A DNA stretch of 64,000 nt from Cetobacterium sp. ZOR0034 (lineage in GTDB: Bacteria > Fusobacteriota > Fusobacteriia > Fusobacteriales > Fusobacteriaceae), in assembly GCF_000799075.1 (NCBI RefSeq), contig NZ_JTLI01000008.1, positions 1 to 64,000 on the forward strand. The letters are read 5' to 3'. The notes below the pieces were generated by a model, which had not been told where the DNA came from, ran no database searches, and saw only the letters and a list, made by a program, of their open reading frames with translations. Numbering within the stretch: position 1 is the stretch's first letter; each line of letters starts with the position of its first letter. Shown here piece by piece: positions 45,545 through 52,902 of this stretch. Position numbers and translations under genes: made by a program.

Positions 45545-46028
45545 TTTGCTCCTCCTCATCAATTTGTATTCTTTTTATAGCTCTTGCTATTCCAGCTTTT
45601 GTCATTCCAGTAATTTTAATTAAATCTTGTTTGGTCATAGTTTTATAGTTTTCTTTTATGAAAGCACCCCATTTTGTATTTTTCCTTTTTTTCTTACAGA
45701 TTTGTCCAGTTGCTAGTAATCTATCCACAGTAGACTGAACCTTGTGTATTGATACTCCTAGCATGTTTGAAATGTGTTGTATTGATGATGTACTATAATG
45801 CTTTCTAACGAACTTGTCACACTCATCGCTTCTATTTAATAATATCTTTAGATCCCTAGATAATTTCTCATGATAACACTCAATTGCGTATTCAATATCC
45901 TCTTTACGCAACTCTCTAGCTATATATGTTTTCTTTTTAGTGATAACGAACAGAGTTTTTTCATGAGAATAAACCCTATCCGCTACATTTATAATCTTTT
46001 CAAGTTCAGTTCTATTCAGCTGTATCAT
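45531..46028 (-). CDS. Phage DNA-binding protein with helix-turn-helix segments
   Basis: A 165-residue protein with two HTH-like segments: SIQHISNMLGVSIHKVQSTV near 85 and KQDLIKITGMTKAGIARAIK near 130. It may be a regulator or accessory partition protein. Start ATG 46028 overlaps the ParB-like gene; an in-frame GTG at 46040 is possible. No clear Shine-Dalgarno, suggesting coupled translation. Confidence 0.6.
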   Translation of the reverse strand: MIQLNRTELEKIINVADRVYSHEKTLFVITKKKTYIARELRKEDIEYAIECYHEKLSRDLKILLNRSDECDKFVRKHYSTSSIQHISNMLGVSIHKVQSTVDRLLATGQICKKKRKNTKWGAFIKENYKTMTKQDLIKITGMTKAGIARAIKRIQIDEEEQSEFR

Positions 46029-46731
46029 CTGCAACACCAACTAATTTCAGATTATCTTTATTTTCAAACTCTTTATTTCTCTCAGAGATATTTTTTCTCA
46101 ATTCTTTTAAATATTTTTCTAAAACTTCCAACTCTCTTTCAGCTGCATGGAGCTGCTTAGAGTCCATTTTATTTAAACTTTTCTCTAATTTTTCAAAGTT
46201 TTTATAATTTACACATTTAACTTCTTTTTGTAAAAAGTTAGTATTAGTTTCAATAGGAACTATATCAATAGTTTTATTTTCGTTCATACGAGCATCTAAA
46301 AATATTTTTATTTCCTCAGTAGTTGTCAGCTGAAGTTCAGCAGCATCATAGATTATGTTTATAGCAATCTCTTTGTTAGAGAGCATCTTTATAGCTCTTA
46401 CTGATAACGATGTAACCCATTCTTTCTTGTCTCCGAAGTGCATATAAAGCTCATATCTTCTAAGAAGCTCACTAACTTTATCTTTACTAAGCCCAATTCC
46501 TCCATACCACTCCATAAAGCTTCCATCAGCTTTCAGCTTTAGTGAGTTTTCATATAAAGCTTTACAAACTTTAAACATAGAATCAGACATACTTCTGAAA
46601 TTTCTAAAAATAATAGCTTCATTTTCAATAATCTCTTTTTTTAAATTATCTTCAATAGCATATTTTTCAAAGTCAAATATGCTATTATAATCCTCTTGCA
46701 TTTTGCTTTTTAAACTTTGTAAAGCTTTCAT
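46012..46731 (-). CDS. ParB-like partner of ParA (tentative)
   Basis: A 239-residue protein whose start overlaps the parA stop by one base. A helical segment near 65-95 (EWYGGIGLSKDKVSELLRRY) looks like an HTH, and the C-terminal third is a coiled coil (175-225), fit for dimerisation. No ParB CTPase or nuclease motif is visible. The call rests on position behind ParA; it could also be an adaptor of another type. Confidence 0.5.
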   Translation of the reverse strand: MKALQSLKSKMQEDYNSIFDFEKYAIEDNLKKEIIENEAIIFRNFRSMSDSMFKVCKALYENSLKLKADGSFMEWYGGIGLSKDKVSELLRRYELYMHFGDKKEWVTSLSVRAIKMLSNKEIAINIIYDAAELQLTTTEEIKIFLDARMNENKTIDIVPIETNTNFLQKEVKCVNYKNFEKLEKSLNKMDSKQLHAAERELEVLEKYLKELRKNISERNKEFENKDNLKLVGVADDTAE

Positions 46732-47429
46732 TACAGAATCGCCTCCAGAACAGCCTTAAATACTTCCTGAGTGGCTTCCACTCTTTTAGAGTTACATTCC
46801 CATATTGTTTTACCTTCATCAATCAATTTTCCGATGATGGCACTTTGAGAGATTGGAACAGTCAGAAGTATATCGCTTCCTTTTAGAACTTCCTCTAATC
46901 CTCTGTAGTACTCTTTTTCCTTAGCTGTTTTTGTCCATTTATTTATTACAACAGCTGATAGTTTTGAAAGCTCAATATTTTCTAACATTGCTGTAATACT
47001 ATTTATCGTAACCTTATCAGCGAACCCAGGAACAACAACTTTGTCAGCTAAATCTACAAATATTTGGTCAATCCCAATCATTGGAGTTGAGTCTATTAAT
47101 ATATATTTGTATTTAGACCTCATATTGTTTATAAATTGGCTTAGTTTCTCTTTTGATGCACTGTTTATATGTGAAGCTTTCAAAGGTATGAAATATAGCT
47201 TCTCACGAAGTCTCACGACATCCCCAGTACCAGTTTTAATCCAGTTTTCTAAACCAGTTGATGTTTCTACCTTCTCCATTCCTGCGTACTCTAATATATT
47301 ATTTTGGTTATCAGATGTTATTATCAAAACATCTTCTCCACTCAAATACTGTAATCCATGTGCTAATTGCAGAGTCATCCAGCTTTTTCCAACTCCACCT
47401 TTATTATTTTTAATTGCTATTACTTGCAT
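46731..47429 (-). CDS. ParA-type partition ATPase
   Basis: A 232-residue deviant Walker ATPase. The KNNKGGVGKSWMTLQLA motif (residues 7-23) contains the signature lysine, Walker B is YILIDSTP near 107, and PGFADKVTINSI near 131 fits the family. It should drive segregation of an extrachromosomal replicon. Its presence in an integrated prophage points to a plasmid-like phase. A 41-residue gene overlaps its start. Confidence 0.88.
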   Translation of the reverse strand: MQVIAIKNNKGGVGKSWMTLQLAHGLQYLSGEDVLIITSDNQNNILEYAGMEKVETSTGLENWIKTGTGDVVRLREKLYFIPLKASHINSASKEKLSQFINNMRSKYKYILIDSTPMIGIDQIFVDLADKVVVPGFADKVTINSITAMLENIELSKLSAVVINKWTKTAKEKEYYRGLEEVLKGSDILLTVPISQSAIIGKLIDEGKTIWECNSKRVEATQEVFKAVLEAIL

Positions 47430-47545
47430 AATTCCACCCCTATTTTCTCAAAAAGTTCATCTATATTGTATCCAGAGAAAACTCTTCTTTCTCCTTTGAT
47501 AACTACCGATGTAAATACTTTATCTCCAATAAATTTTAATGACAT
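47420..47545 (-). CDS. Small protein upstream of parA
   Basis: A 41-residue basic peptide with a strong GGGAGGA site 7 bases before its ATG. It overlaps the first codons of parA by 10 bases, so it is likely the leader cistron coupling parA translation. No homology recognised. Confidence 0.55.
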   Translation of the reverse strand: MSLKFIGDKVFTSVVIKGERRVFSGYNIDELFEKIGVELCK

Positions 47546-47558
47546 TTTAAATCCTCCC

Positions 47559-47588
47559 TTGACATTTTGAGAGATTAAATGTTATACT
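47559..47588 (+). promoter_or_regulatory. Predicted plus-strand promoter antisense to par leader
   Basis: TTGACA, 18 bases, TATACT on the plus strand, opposite to the partition operon. A terminator begins about 16 bases after the -10 hexamer, so any transcript would be only about 40 bases long. Confidence 0.45.
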
Positions 47589-47626
47589 TCAATTACCAGT
47601 CGAGGTTTAACATTTGTTGAATCTCT
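47570..47626. repeat. Interrupted dyad upstream of the partition operon (parS or operator candidate)
   Basis: AGAGATT-AAATGTTA on the left is mirrored by TAACATTT-(GTTG)-AATCTCT on the right, around a 23-base centre. It lies 25 bases before the first gene of the parA operon, the usual place of a centromere-like site or autoregulatory operator. Confidence 0.5.
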
Positions 47627-47639
47627 TTTTTTATTTTTT
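47604..47639 (+). terminator. Plus-strand terminator
   Basis: GGTTTAAC/GTTGAATC stem (with G-U pairs) and ATTT loop followed by a long T tract. It would end the short antisense transcript. Confidence 0.55.
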
Positions 47640-47653
47640 GTAACTTTTTCATT

Positions 47654-48040
47654 TTATCCAACTTTTGATTCGAAGAATTTTAATTCAAATTTTTGATTTT
47701 CATTTTTTAACTGCTCAGATCTATAAGATAGATTGCTATAAAGTTTATCTCTTAAATCATCACTAAGCTTTTCATAATGAAGTTGCTTTTCTAAATCAGC
47801 TTTTATGAAGTTTGAATATCTATTTACCCAGTTACTGAAAGTTTTATCCTGGAACTGCTCTGCAAACTTTTTTAATCTTTCAAGAGCTTCTCTAGAAACT
47901 TTGATATACTCATCTCTTCTCGCGTCGTCTAAGGCATCAATTTGATAGTCTATTTCAACAGTGGACTTAGTTTCAAAGATAACTCCTGTAGTTCCCATTG
48001 TTAAGCTTAAAGCTTCATCAATCATTGTTGGCTTTCTCAT
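47654..48040 (-). CDS. Unknown phage protein
   Basis: A 128-residue charged, helical protein with no recognised domain (YIKVSREALERLKKFAEQF near 46). It overlaps the preceding gene by one base (TAATG). Second gene from the leftward promoter. Confidence 0.6.
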   Translation of the reverse strand: MRKPTMIDEALSLTMGTTGVIFETKSTVEIDYQIDALDDARRDEYIKVSREALERLKKFAEQFQDKTFSNWVNRYSNFIKADLEKQLHYEKLSDDLRDKLYSNLSYRSEQLKNENQKFELKFFESKVG

Positions 48041-48306
48041 TAGCTACAACCTCCATTTTCTGATTTCAGAAACATTAAAATATTTTTTTCTTTTCGCCTT
48101 ATAAATTTATAAAAAATGTTATCTTCTAATTCATCATGGAAAAAGTTTCCTTTATCATTCTCTTTGATTTCAACATTTAACATTCCAGACAGATCATCTT
48201 CATCTAAGATAAAAGATGTAGTTACCTCATTTATCATTTTCTCTTTATAAAATTCATTGAATATATCTCTAACTTGAAATTCAAGCTCTTGTTCTCTTGT
48301 TCTCAT
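48040..48306 (-). CDS. Unknown phage protein, first gene of leftward operon
   Basis: An 88-residue acidic protein, no recognised domain. ATG 48306 is chosen because TAGGAGGAAAG precedes it; an in-frame ATG 48342 lies farther up without such a site. It starts the leftward operon that runs to int. Confidence 0.6.
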   Translation of the reverse strand: MRTREQELEFQVRDIFNEFYKEKMINEVTTSFILDEDDLSGMLNVEIKENDKGNFFHDELEDNIFYKFIRRKEKNILMFLKSENGGCS

Positions 48307-48363
48307 CTTTCCTCCTAAAATATTTTTATTTATAAAATTCAAACTTTAAAAATCGTGCTATAA

Positions 48364-48384
48364 TTGTCCAATAAAGTTGGACAA
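48364..48384. promoter_or_regulatory. Repressor operator 1 (leftward promoter)
   Basis: TTGTCCAA-TAAAG-TTGGACAA, perfect 8-base arms. On the minus strand it overlaps a candidate promoter TTGTCC-16-TATAGC for the leftward operon. Confidence 0.82.
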
Positions 48385-48426
48385 AGTGTTTAAATTTTTT
48401 TGAAAACTCATTTTACAAGTTAATTA

Positions 48427-48447
48427 TATCCAATAATCTTGGATATG
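48427..48447. promoter_or_regulatory. Repressor operator 2
   Basis: ATATCCAA-TAATC-TTGGATAT, perfect 8-base arms with the same inner TCCAA-N5-TTGGA as operator 1. Lies 71 bases before the repressor gene. Confidence 0.82.
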
Positions 48448-48465
48448 TCAAATAAAATTTGACGA
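48447..48465. promoter_or_regulatory. Repressor operator 3
   Basis: TGTCAAA-TAAAA-TTTGACG, one mismatch, centre 19 bases from operator 2, so two dimers could bind side by side. Weaker match to the consensus, as expected for a graded operator set. Confidence 0.7.
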
Positions 48466-48517
48466 AATTATGAAAAATCTTTTAAAATATAAAATTAATA
48501 ACGAAGGAGGATGATTA

Positions 48518-49252
48518 ATGAAGACTTTAGCTCTAACTCTTAAAATGTTAAGAGAAAAAAAAGGACTTTCTATGGAACAACTTGCAGAAAAAGCAAAAGT
48601 TAGTAAGGGTATCATTGGAGAAATTGAAAGGGACAAGACTAGGTCCACAGTAAAAACATTGAATAAAATAGCTAACGCTTTAGAATTGACAATTGCAGAA
48701 AAAAATGATTTAGATAATGCTTTTTTACAAAAAAATACATCAGATATAAATGTTTTGAATATAGGCGATCCCATAAAGATGATGGTAATACCTGTTTTTT
48801 CTAGTGTTGCAGCTGGAATGGGTTATATACCTGATGCAGAACCAATAGATTTTATAAGTATTCCAGAAGTTGGCGGAGAATGTATCGGAATTAGGGTGGC
48901 TGGTGATAGCATGGAGCCTACATTTTATAATAATGATATAGTTGTTATAAAAAAAGATATTGAGGTCGGATTAGGGGAAGTAGGTGTATTTTTAAATAAA
49001 CATTCTGGAGAGTCTTGGGTTAAAAGATTAAAAAAGAAAAATGGAGTTTATGTACTAGAGAGTGATAATCACATGTTTAAAGATAAAGAGATAAAATCAG
49101 ATGAAATATGTTGTTGTGGTAAAGTTATAAATGTGGTTAAAAAAGATTTGAAAAAAAGAGTAAATCCGCTGCTTGAAAAAATAGAGATGCTAGATCCTAA
49201 GCAACAGGAAATTTTAGAAATGATGATTAACGGATTGTTAGATAAAAAATAA
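48518..49252 (+). CDS. CI-like phage repressor, XRE HTH plus S24 peptidase
   Basis: A 244-residue lysogeny repressor. HTH_3 domain at 5-60 (LSMEQLAEKAKVSKGIIGEI), then a LexA/CI-type self-cleaving domain: Ala-Gly cleavage site in SVAAGMGY near 97, catalytic serine in GDSMEPTF near 133 and lysine in SWVKRLKKK near 172. It should maintain lysogeny and cleave after DNA damage. GAAGGAGG precedes the ATG. Operators 2 and 3 lie upstream for autoregulation. Confidence 0.95.
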   Translation: MKTLALTLKMLREKKGLSMEQLAEKAKVSKGIIGEIERDKTRSTVKTLNKIANALELTIAEKNDLDNAFLQKNTSDINVLNIGDPIKMMVIPVFSSVAAGMGYIPDAEPIDFISIPEVGGECIGIRVAGDSMEPTFYNNDIVVIKKDIEVGLGEVGVFLNKHSGESWVKRLKKKNGVYVLESDNHMFKDKEIKSDEICCCGKVINVVKKDLKKRVNPLLEKIEMLDPKQQEILEMMINGLLDKK

Positions 49253-49350
49253 ATAAAAATGGGGGGATAAAAATAAAGTCTCAAATTGTAAGTATAAAGT
49301 CTATAAAGGAGAGTTGTAGTCATCTATACGATAATAACTGCCTTAATTTT

Positions 49351-50553
49351 TTGTATAAGAAGAAATTTTCACTAGCTTATGCTTTTGATTTATCAACGGA
49401 TAAAATAGAATTATTTGTTCCAGTACAATTTTCACTGCTAGAAGATTCAAATGTTGTTTTAGAATTTTGTAAAAGAGTATTGGACCTTAGATTTTCAAAT
49501 AGAAAGCAAATTACAATAAACTTCTCGAAATGTATATTATTGGATGTTGCAGCTCTATCTATTTTGAATACGTTTCTTTTACATCTCAGAGATGAAGCAA
49601 ACTCAAAAGAAAAAAATATTGTGTTTAAAACTACATTTACAGGGAAAACTAATTTAGATATATTAATCTATAAAGTTGGGATTATAACATTGTTAAAACT
49701 AGAAAATTTTCCAGAGAAAACAAAGCAGTATATTGAAAAATTAAAGCTAGAAATAGATGATAAAAATATAAAGACATTACCGCTATTAGCTGGTGGTGGA
49801 ACAACCATCGAATTTTTAAGAGAGTTGATTATAAAGAACAAAACTGCAAAGTACATAAGCGATAACTCTAAGTTTGGAACAGAGGTAGTGAGATTTGTAA
49901 ATGAATGTTTAGAGACGGTTGGGTATATTCTGAATTTAAAAGGCAATCGGAACTTTAAAGGAATGATAGGGGAACTAGCAACAAATTCACTTGAGCATTT
50001 GGGTGAAGAGATGTGCCAGCTTTATTGTACTGGATATTATATAATAGATAAAAATACAGAAGGAGAAGGCAGTATAGTATTTTTTAATTTTGGAAATACT
50101 ATATATGAAAGCTTGTTACACGATTCAACCAAAGATATAAAAGAAAAATTGTCGAGATTGTCAAAGTTGCATTATTTTGATGACCTTTTCACAGAGGAAA
50201 ATTTGTGGACATTGGCAGCACTACAACCTAAAATAAGTAGAAAGTATGATAGAAAAATAAATAATGAGAGAGGAACAGGGACGATAAAATTGTTAGAAGG
50301 CTTTAAAAATTTTTCAAGTGATAAAGAAAAATTGATGACAATAGTATCTGGTAAGACTCAAATATTATTTGATAATTCAAAAATTTCAAGTTATAATGAT
50401 ATAGATAAAAGAGTAGCATTAAATGAAGAAAATAGTTTAGAAACTCGTCCCTCTTCGAAGTATCTTAAAAATTTGAAACATAGCTTTCCAGGGACGATTA
50501 TATATATACAATTTTCTTTAAGTGGAGAATATTTAAAAAAGGGGGTGGAATAA
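49351..50553 (+). CDS. STAS-GHKL ATPase fusion, candidate immunity regulator
   Basis: A protein of 400 residues or more. Residues 40-95 look STAS-like (ITINFSKCILLDVAALSILN). Residues 195-320 form a GHKL/HATPase fold: N-box in GMIGELATNSLEHLGEEM near 202, a G1-like FFNFGNTIYESL near 242, and G2 in NERGTGTIKLLEGF near 300. The architecture recalls SpoIIAB/SpoIIAA partner switching. The TTG at 49351 has no ribosome site; the open frame extends upstream to ATA 49273, placed correctly behind GGGGGG. First gene of a three-gene cargo between repressor and Cro-like gene. Confidence 0.7.
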   Translation: MYKKKFSLAYAFDLSTDKIELFVPVQFSLLEDSNVVLEFCKRVLDLRFSNRKQITINFSKCILLDVAALSILNTFLLHLRDEANSKEKNIVFKTTFTGKTNLDILIYKVGIITLLKLENFPEKTKQYIEKLKLEIDDKNIKTLPLLAGGGTTIEFLRELIIKNKTAKYISDNSKFGTEVVRFVNECLETVGYILNLKGNRNFKGMIGELATNSLEHLGEEMCQLYCTGYYIIDKNTEGEGSIVFFNFGNTIYESLLHDSTKDIKEKLSRLSKLHYFDDLFTEENLWTLAALQPKISRKYDRKINNERGTGTIKLLEGFKNFSSDKEKLMTIVSGKTQILFDNSKISSYNDIDKRVALNEENSLETRPSSKYLKNLKHSFPGTIIYIQFSLSGEYLKKGVE

Positions 50554-50909
50554 TGATAAAAAAAATTGAATTAGAAAAATTTTTAACTCCTGGCGGAGAT
50601 TATTTATCTGGACGTCCTGAAGGTGAAGGTGCAAGAGGAATTGAAAAATTAGATGAGTTTGATTTAAACAAAGATAACAGTATAGAACTTTTAATTTCTG
50701 ATAGCATTATTGGAGTAAATATCTCTTTTTTCTTGGGATTACTTAGTATATCATTAAAGCCTTTTCAAACTAGAGAGGATATTCTAAAGAAAGTAAAATT
50801 GACATTTACAGGAGAGGACCTAGAAATAAAAGAACTTGTAACTGAGGATTTCGAGTACATGATAAAAAAAATCTTAGATAAGAGGGATATAAATGACATC
50901 CTCAAGTAA
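50553..50909 (+). CDS. STAS-like (DUF4325-type) protein, partner of the GHKL ATPase
   Basis: A 118-residue protein. The core ELLISDSIIGVNISFFLG followed by a helix and KVKLTF resembles the STAS-like DUF4325 domain, which is often encoded beside GHKL ATPases. It starts on the last base of the preceding stop (TAATG) and overlaps the next gene by 17 bases, so all three are translationally coupled. Role as a phosphorylatable or nucleotide-gated antagonist is inferred. Confidence 0.55.
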   Translation: MIKKIELEKFLTPGGDYLSGRPEGEGARGIEKLDEFDLNKDNSIELLISDSIIGVNISFFLGLLSISLKPFQTREDILKKVKLTFTGEDLEIKELVTEDFEYMIKKILDKRDINDILK

Positions 50910-51417
50910 GGCAGCTATAGAAATAGGATCTTGGACGGACATTATAAATTTGGTAATTGTTTGTTTTACTTTGATTTTTAATGGAGTTAAAAATAGAACA
51001 GCAAACAAAGAGGATATGGAAGAGAAACTTAGATTATTCAAACTTAAAACAAAAGCTAGTTGGTTTGAAAGAGTTGTGTTAAAAAAGTTGGAAATCTATG
51101 ATAAGTTTTTCAAAAAAAGTAGAGATATTTATTTTTCTATAGATAAAAGCAACAGAAAAAGTAAAATATCTGCAAGAAGAATGTATCAACAGAAAAGAGA
51201 TGAAATTAGAGATGAAATGTTACCTCTAAAGGCATTTGACCAAAGTTTATTTGATGAGCTAGATAAAATAATTGAAGCGTTGGAAAATAAGCTATTTTCT
51301 AATGAGGAAGTAAGAAAAGGAGAACTAAAAGAGTATCAGGTATTTTTTACAACAGTTCTTATTAATTATGAAAAAGACGAGTATGAGGTAAAGAATATAA
51401 TACATTTAAATAGTTAA
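50893..51417 (+). CDS. Membrane-anchored coiled-coil protein, candidate effector
   Basis: A 174-residue protein with one hydrophobic segment near the N-terminus (about 14-31, IINLVIVCFTLIFNGV) and a long, strongly charged helical remainder (35-150). No enzymatic motif. A membrane protein as last gene of a signalling pair suggests the effector of an abortive-infection circuit, like RexB of lambda, but nothing proves this. It ends at a strong terminator. Confidence 0.6.
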   Translation: MTSSSKAAIEIGSWTDIINLVIVCFTLIFNGVKNRTANKEDMEEKLRLFKLKTKASWFERVVLKKLEIYDKFFKKSRDIYFSIDKSNRKSKISARRMYQQKRDEIRDEMLPLKAFDQSLFDELDKIIEALENKLFSNEEVRKGELKEYQVFFTTVLINYEKDEYEVKNIIHLNS

Positions 51418-51423
51418 AAAGCA

Positions 51424-51466
51424 CAAAAAAAGAGGTTGATAGTTAATCAATCTCTTTTTTGTTTGT
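51424..51466 (+). terminator. Terminator closing the repressor-cargo transcript
   Basis: AAAAAGAGGTTGAT/ATCAATCTCTTTTTT hairpin with GT-rich tail containing TTTTTTG, 7 bases after the third cargo gene. It separates the lysogenic transcript from the Cro-like promoter. Confidence 0.85.
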
Positions 51467-51493
51467 TTATTTTGAATTTTTATCAAAAATAAT

Positions 51494-51522
51494 TTGACTT
51501 GTCCAATTTTATTGGATATAAT
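51494..51522 (+). promoter_or_regulatory. Early rightward promoter with embedded operator 4
   Basis: TTGACT, 17 bases, TATAAT, a near-consensus promoter. TTGTCCAA-TTTTA-TTGGATAT (51499-51519) lies exactly between and over the two hexamers, matching the operator consensus at 48.4 kb. Repressor binding should block this promoter. Confidence 0.85.
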
Positions 51523-51552
51523 TATATATATTGATTCTGTGAGGTGATAGTT

Positions 51553-51762
51553 TTGAGAAAAGAAGAAATATTGTATAAAAAAATTAAAGATATACAGCAA
51601 GAAAAAGGGTTAACAGTTGCCAAAATAGCGGAAAAAACAGGCGTAAGCAAACAGACCGTTTCACATAGAATACTGAACATAAAAAAAAACGGCATTGTTA
51701 ATTTAAGGTTTATTCAGCAAATAGAAGAATTGGCAGGGGTAGATATAATTAAATTTTTTTAA
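51553..51762 (+). CDS. Cro-like small HTH protein
   Basis: A 69-residue XRE-type DNA-binding protein (LTVAKIAEKTGVSKQTVSHR near 19-38). TTG 51553 is chosen because GAGGTG lies six bases upstream; GTG 51544 is in frame within that site. First gene behind the operator-controlled early promoter, the position of Cro. Confidence 0.78.
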   Translation: MRKEEILYKKIKDIQQEKGLTVAKIAEKTGVSKQTVSHRILNIKKNGIVNLRFIQQIEELAGVDIIKFF

Positions 51763-51767
51763 TTATA

Positions 51768-51788
51768 TTGTCCAATTAAATTGACTAG
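51768..51788. promoter_or_regulatory. Operator 5 (imperfect)
   Basis: TTGTCCAA-TTAAA-TTGACTAG: one perfect half site and one degenerate one, 5 bases after the Cro-like stop codon, also within a possible weak -35 region. Confidence 0.5.
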
Positions 51789-51846
51789 AGCTTTTAATAG
51801 GCTCTTAATTAAAACTTATCACCAGATGGTAGGTTTTAATTAGGAG
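51789..51846 (+). promoter_or_regulatory. Structured leader element, copy 1
   Basis: AGAGC/GCTCT hairpin, then a hairpin of 15 pairs in which AATTAAAA-CTTATCA pairs with TGGTAGG-TTTTAATT around a 5-base loop. The 3' arm runs directly into AGGAGGTG of the next gene. Copies 2 and 3 share the TTATCA/TGGTAG inner stem while the outer stems differ. Confidence 0.7.
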
Positions 51847-51855
51847 GTGATTGAT

Positions 51856-52152
51856 GTGAATGATAAAAATAATATTTATGAACTCAAAAACATAAATGGA
51901 AATTTAGAAATTTTAATACATCACGATAAAACCGCTATCAATAAAGAGGCTACAGAAAATCAAGTTATTGAATTTCCGTCTTTAGAATTTGCAAAAGAAG
52001 GGGATATAGAAATAACTATAACTAAGAATTCAATAATGGTTAAAGAAATTGGAGAAGATGGTGAAGTGTTATTTAAAAAACATGCTTTTTTAAAAGATAA
52101 AACAAAAATCTGCTCTTTGGGCATTAGTTTGGCTGATATAACTGAGAAGTGA
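51856..52152 (+). CDS. Unknown early phage protein
   Basis: A 98-residue protein, probably beta-rich, no recognised domain. GTG 51856 sits 8 bases after AGGAGG; a GTG inside that site at 51847 is also in frame. An ATG-TGA start-stop pair overlaps the GTG. Its N-terminus (NDKNNIYEL) resembles that of the gene at 52903 (KDKTEKIYDL), suggesting related gene starts. Confidence 0.6.
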   Translation: MNDKNNIYELKNINGNLEILIHHDKTAINKEATENQVIEFPSLEFAKEGDIEITITKNSIMVKEIGEDGEVLFKKHAFLKDKTKICSLGISLADITEK

Positions 52153-52156
52153 TAAA

Positions 52157-52741
52157 TTATTTTTTTATTTGTTCTAAGATTTTATTTTTCAAATCAATAT
52201 CGGCTTCAATAGCATTATTTGTATTGTATTCCAATCCAAATAAATCACGATAGTGATTAACGATTTCTTTTTCATCCTTAGTGAGAATAGGATTGATTTT
52301 TCTAAGTAAAGATTGGTAATTCATTTTATTCCAAATAAAATTTGAAATACAGCTTTTATTTTCCTTATAAAAAAGATTCTTAAATCTGCTACCAACAGAT
52401 ACAGGAATTTCGTAAGGGTTATCATTAGGAATAAATAGTATATTTTCGTTGTATCTAGATGTTATGTGGTGAAGAGTTTTGTTTGGTGATTCCCAAACAG
52501 CAAAAGATTCTGCTTCAAAAATAATATCAGACTCTAGAAGTGATATACCATATACTGTTTTACCTCCGTATTCTTCTGAATATCTGTTTACAGTTTCGAA
52601 AGAATCGTTAAGATTAATTTTTTTTAGTTGGATATTAAATTCTATTTCACGTTTTAAAAAAAAGTGTTGGGTTCCTATTGCAAAACGTTTAAGTTCTTGG
52701 TGAAAAGAATTTGGACAACGTAATTTTGAATAGTTTCTCAT
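52157..52741 (-). CDS. Unknown protein encoded against the early genes
   Basis: A 194-residue cytosolic protein without a recognised domain, on the minus strand within a rightward operon. AGTATTAGAT then GGAGGT precede ATG 52741, and TATAAT lies 39 bases upstream. Opposite orientation and own signals suggest a moron expressed in the lysogen. Confidence 0.6.
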   Translation of the reverse strand: MRNYSKLRCPNSFHQELKRFAIGTQHFFLKREIEFNIQLKKINLNDSFETVNRYSEEYGGKTVYGISLLESDIIFEAESFAVWESPNKTLHHITSRYNENILFIPNDNPYEIPVSVGSRFKNLFYKENKSCISNFIWNKMNYQSLLRKINPILTKDEKEIVNHYRDLFGLEYNTNNAIEADIDLKNKILEQIKK

Positions 52742-52800
52742 AATACCTCCAGTATTAGATTCTCAGTTATATCAATTAAATTATAGCATTAAAAATAAAA

Positions 52801-52899
52801 AAGAACCTACAGAAAAGTAGGCTCTTAGTTCAAGCTTATCACTTAACTCTTCCCCTAGAGTTAATTTCCCCCCCGAAAATAGTGGTAGGTTTCAATTAG
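52801..52899 (+). promoter_or_regulatory. Structured leader element, copy 2
   Basis: A first hairpin (CCTAC/GTAGG) leads to AGTTCAAG-CTTATCAC, which pairs with GTGGTAGG-TTTCAATT just before AGGAGGTG. The loop holds an extra hairpin TTAACTCT/AGAGTTAA and a run of seven C. Inner stem is identical to copy 1. Confidence 0.65.
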
Positions 52900-52902
52900 G
52901 AG

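Noticed and set aside
51768-51815. TTGACT-17-CTTAAT as a second early promoter
   Set aside because: The -10 hexamer is poor; the sequence is more simply explained as an imperfect operator followed by the leader hairpin.
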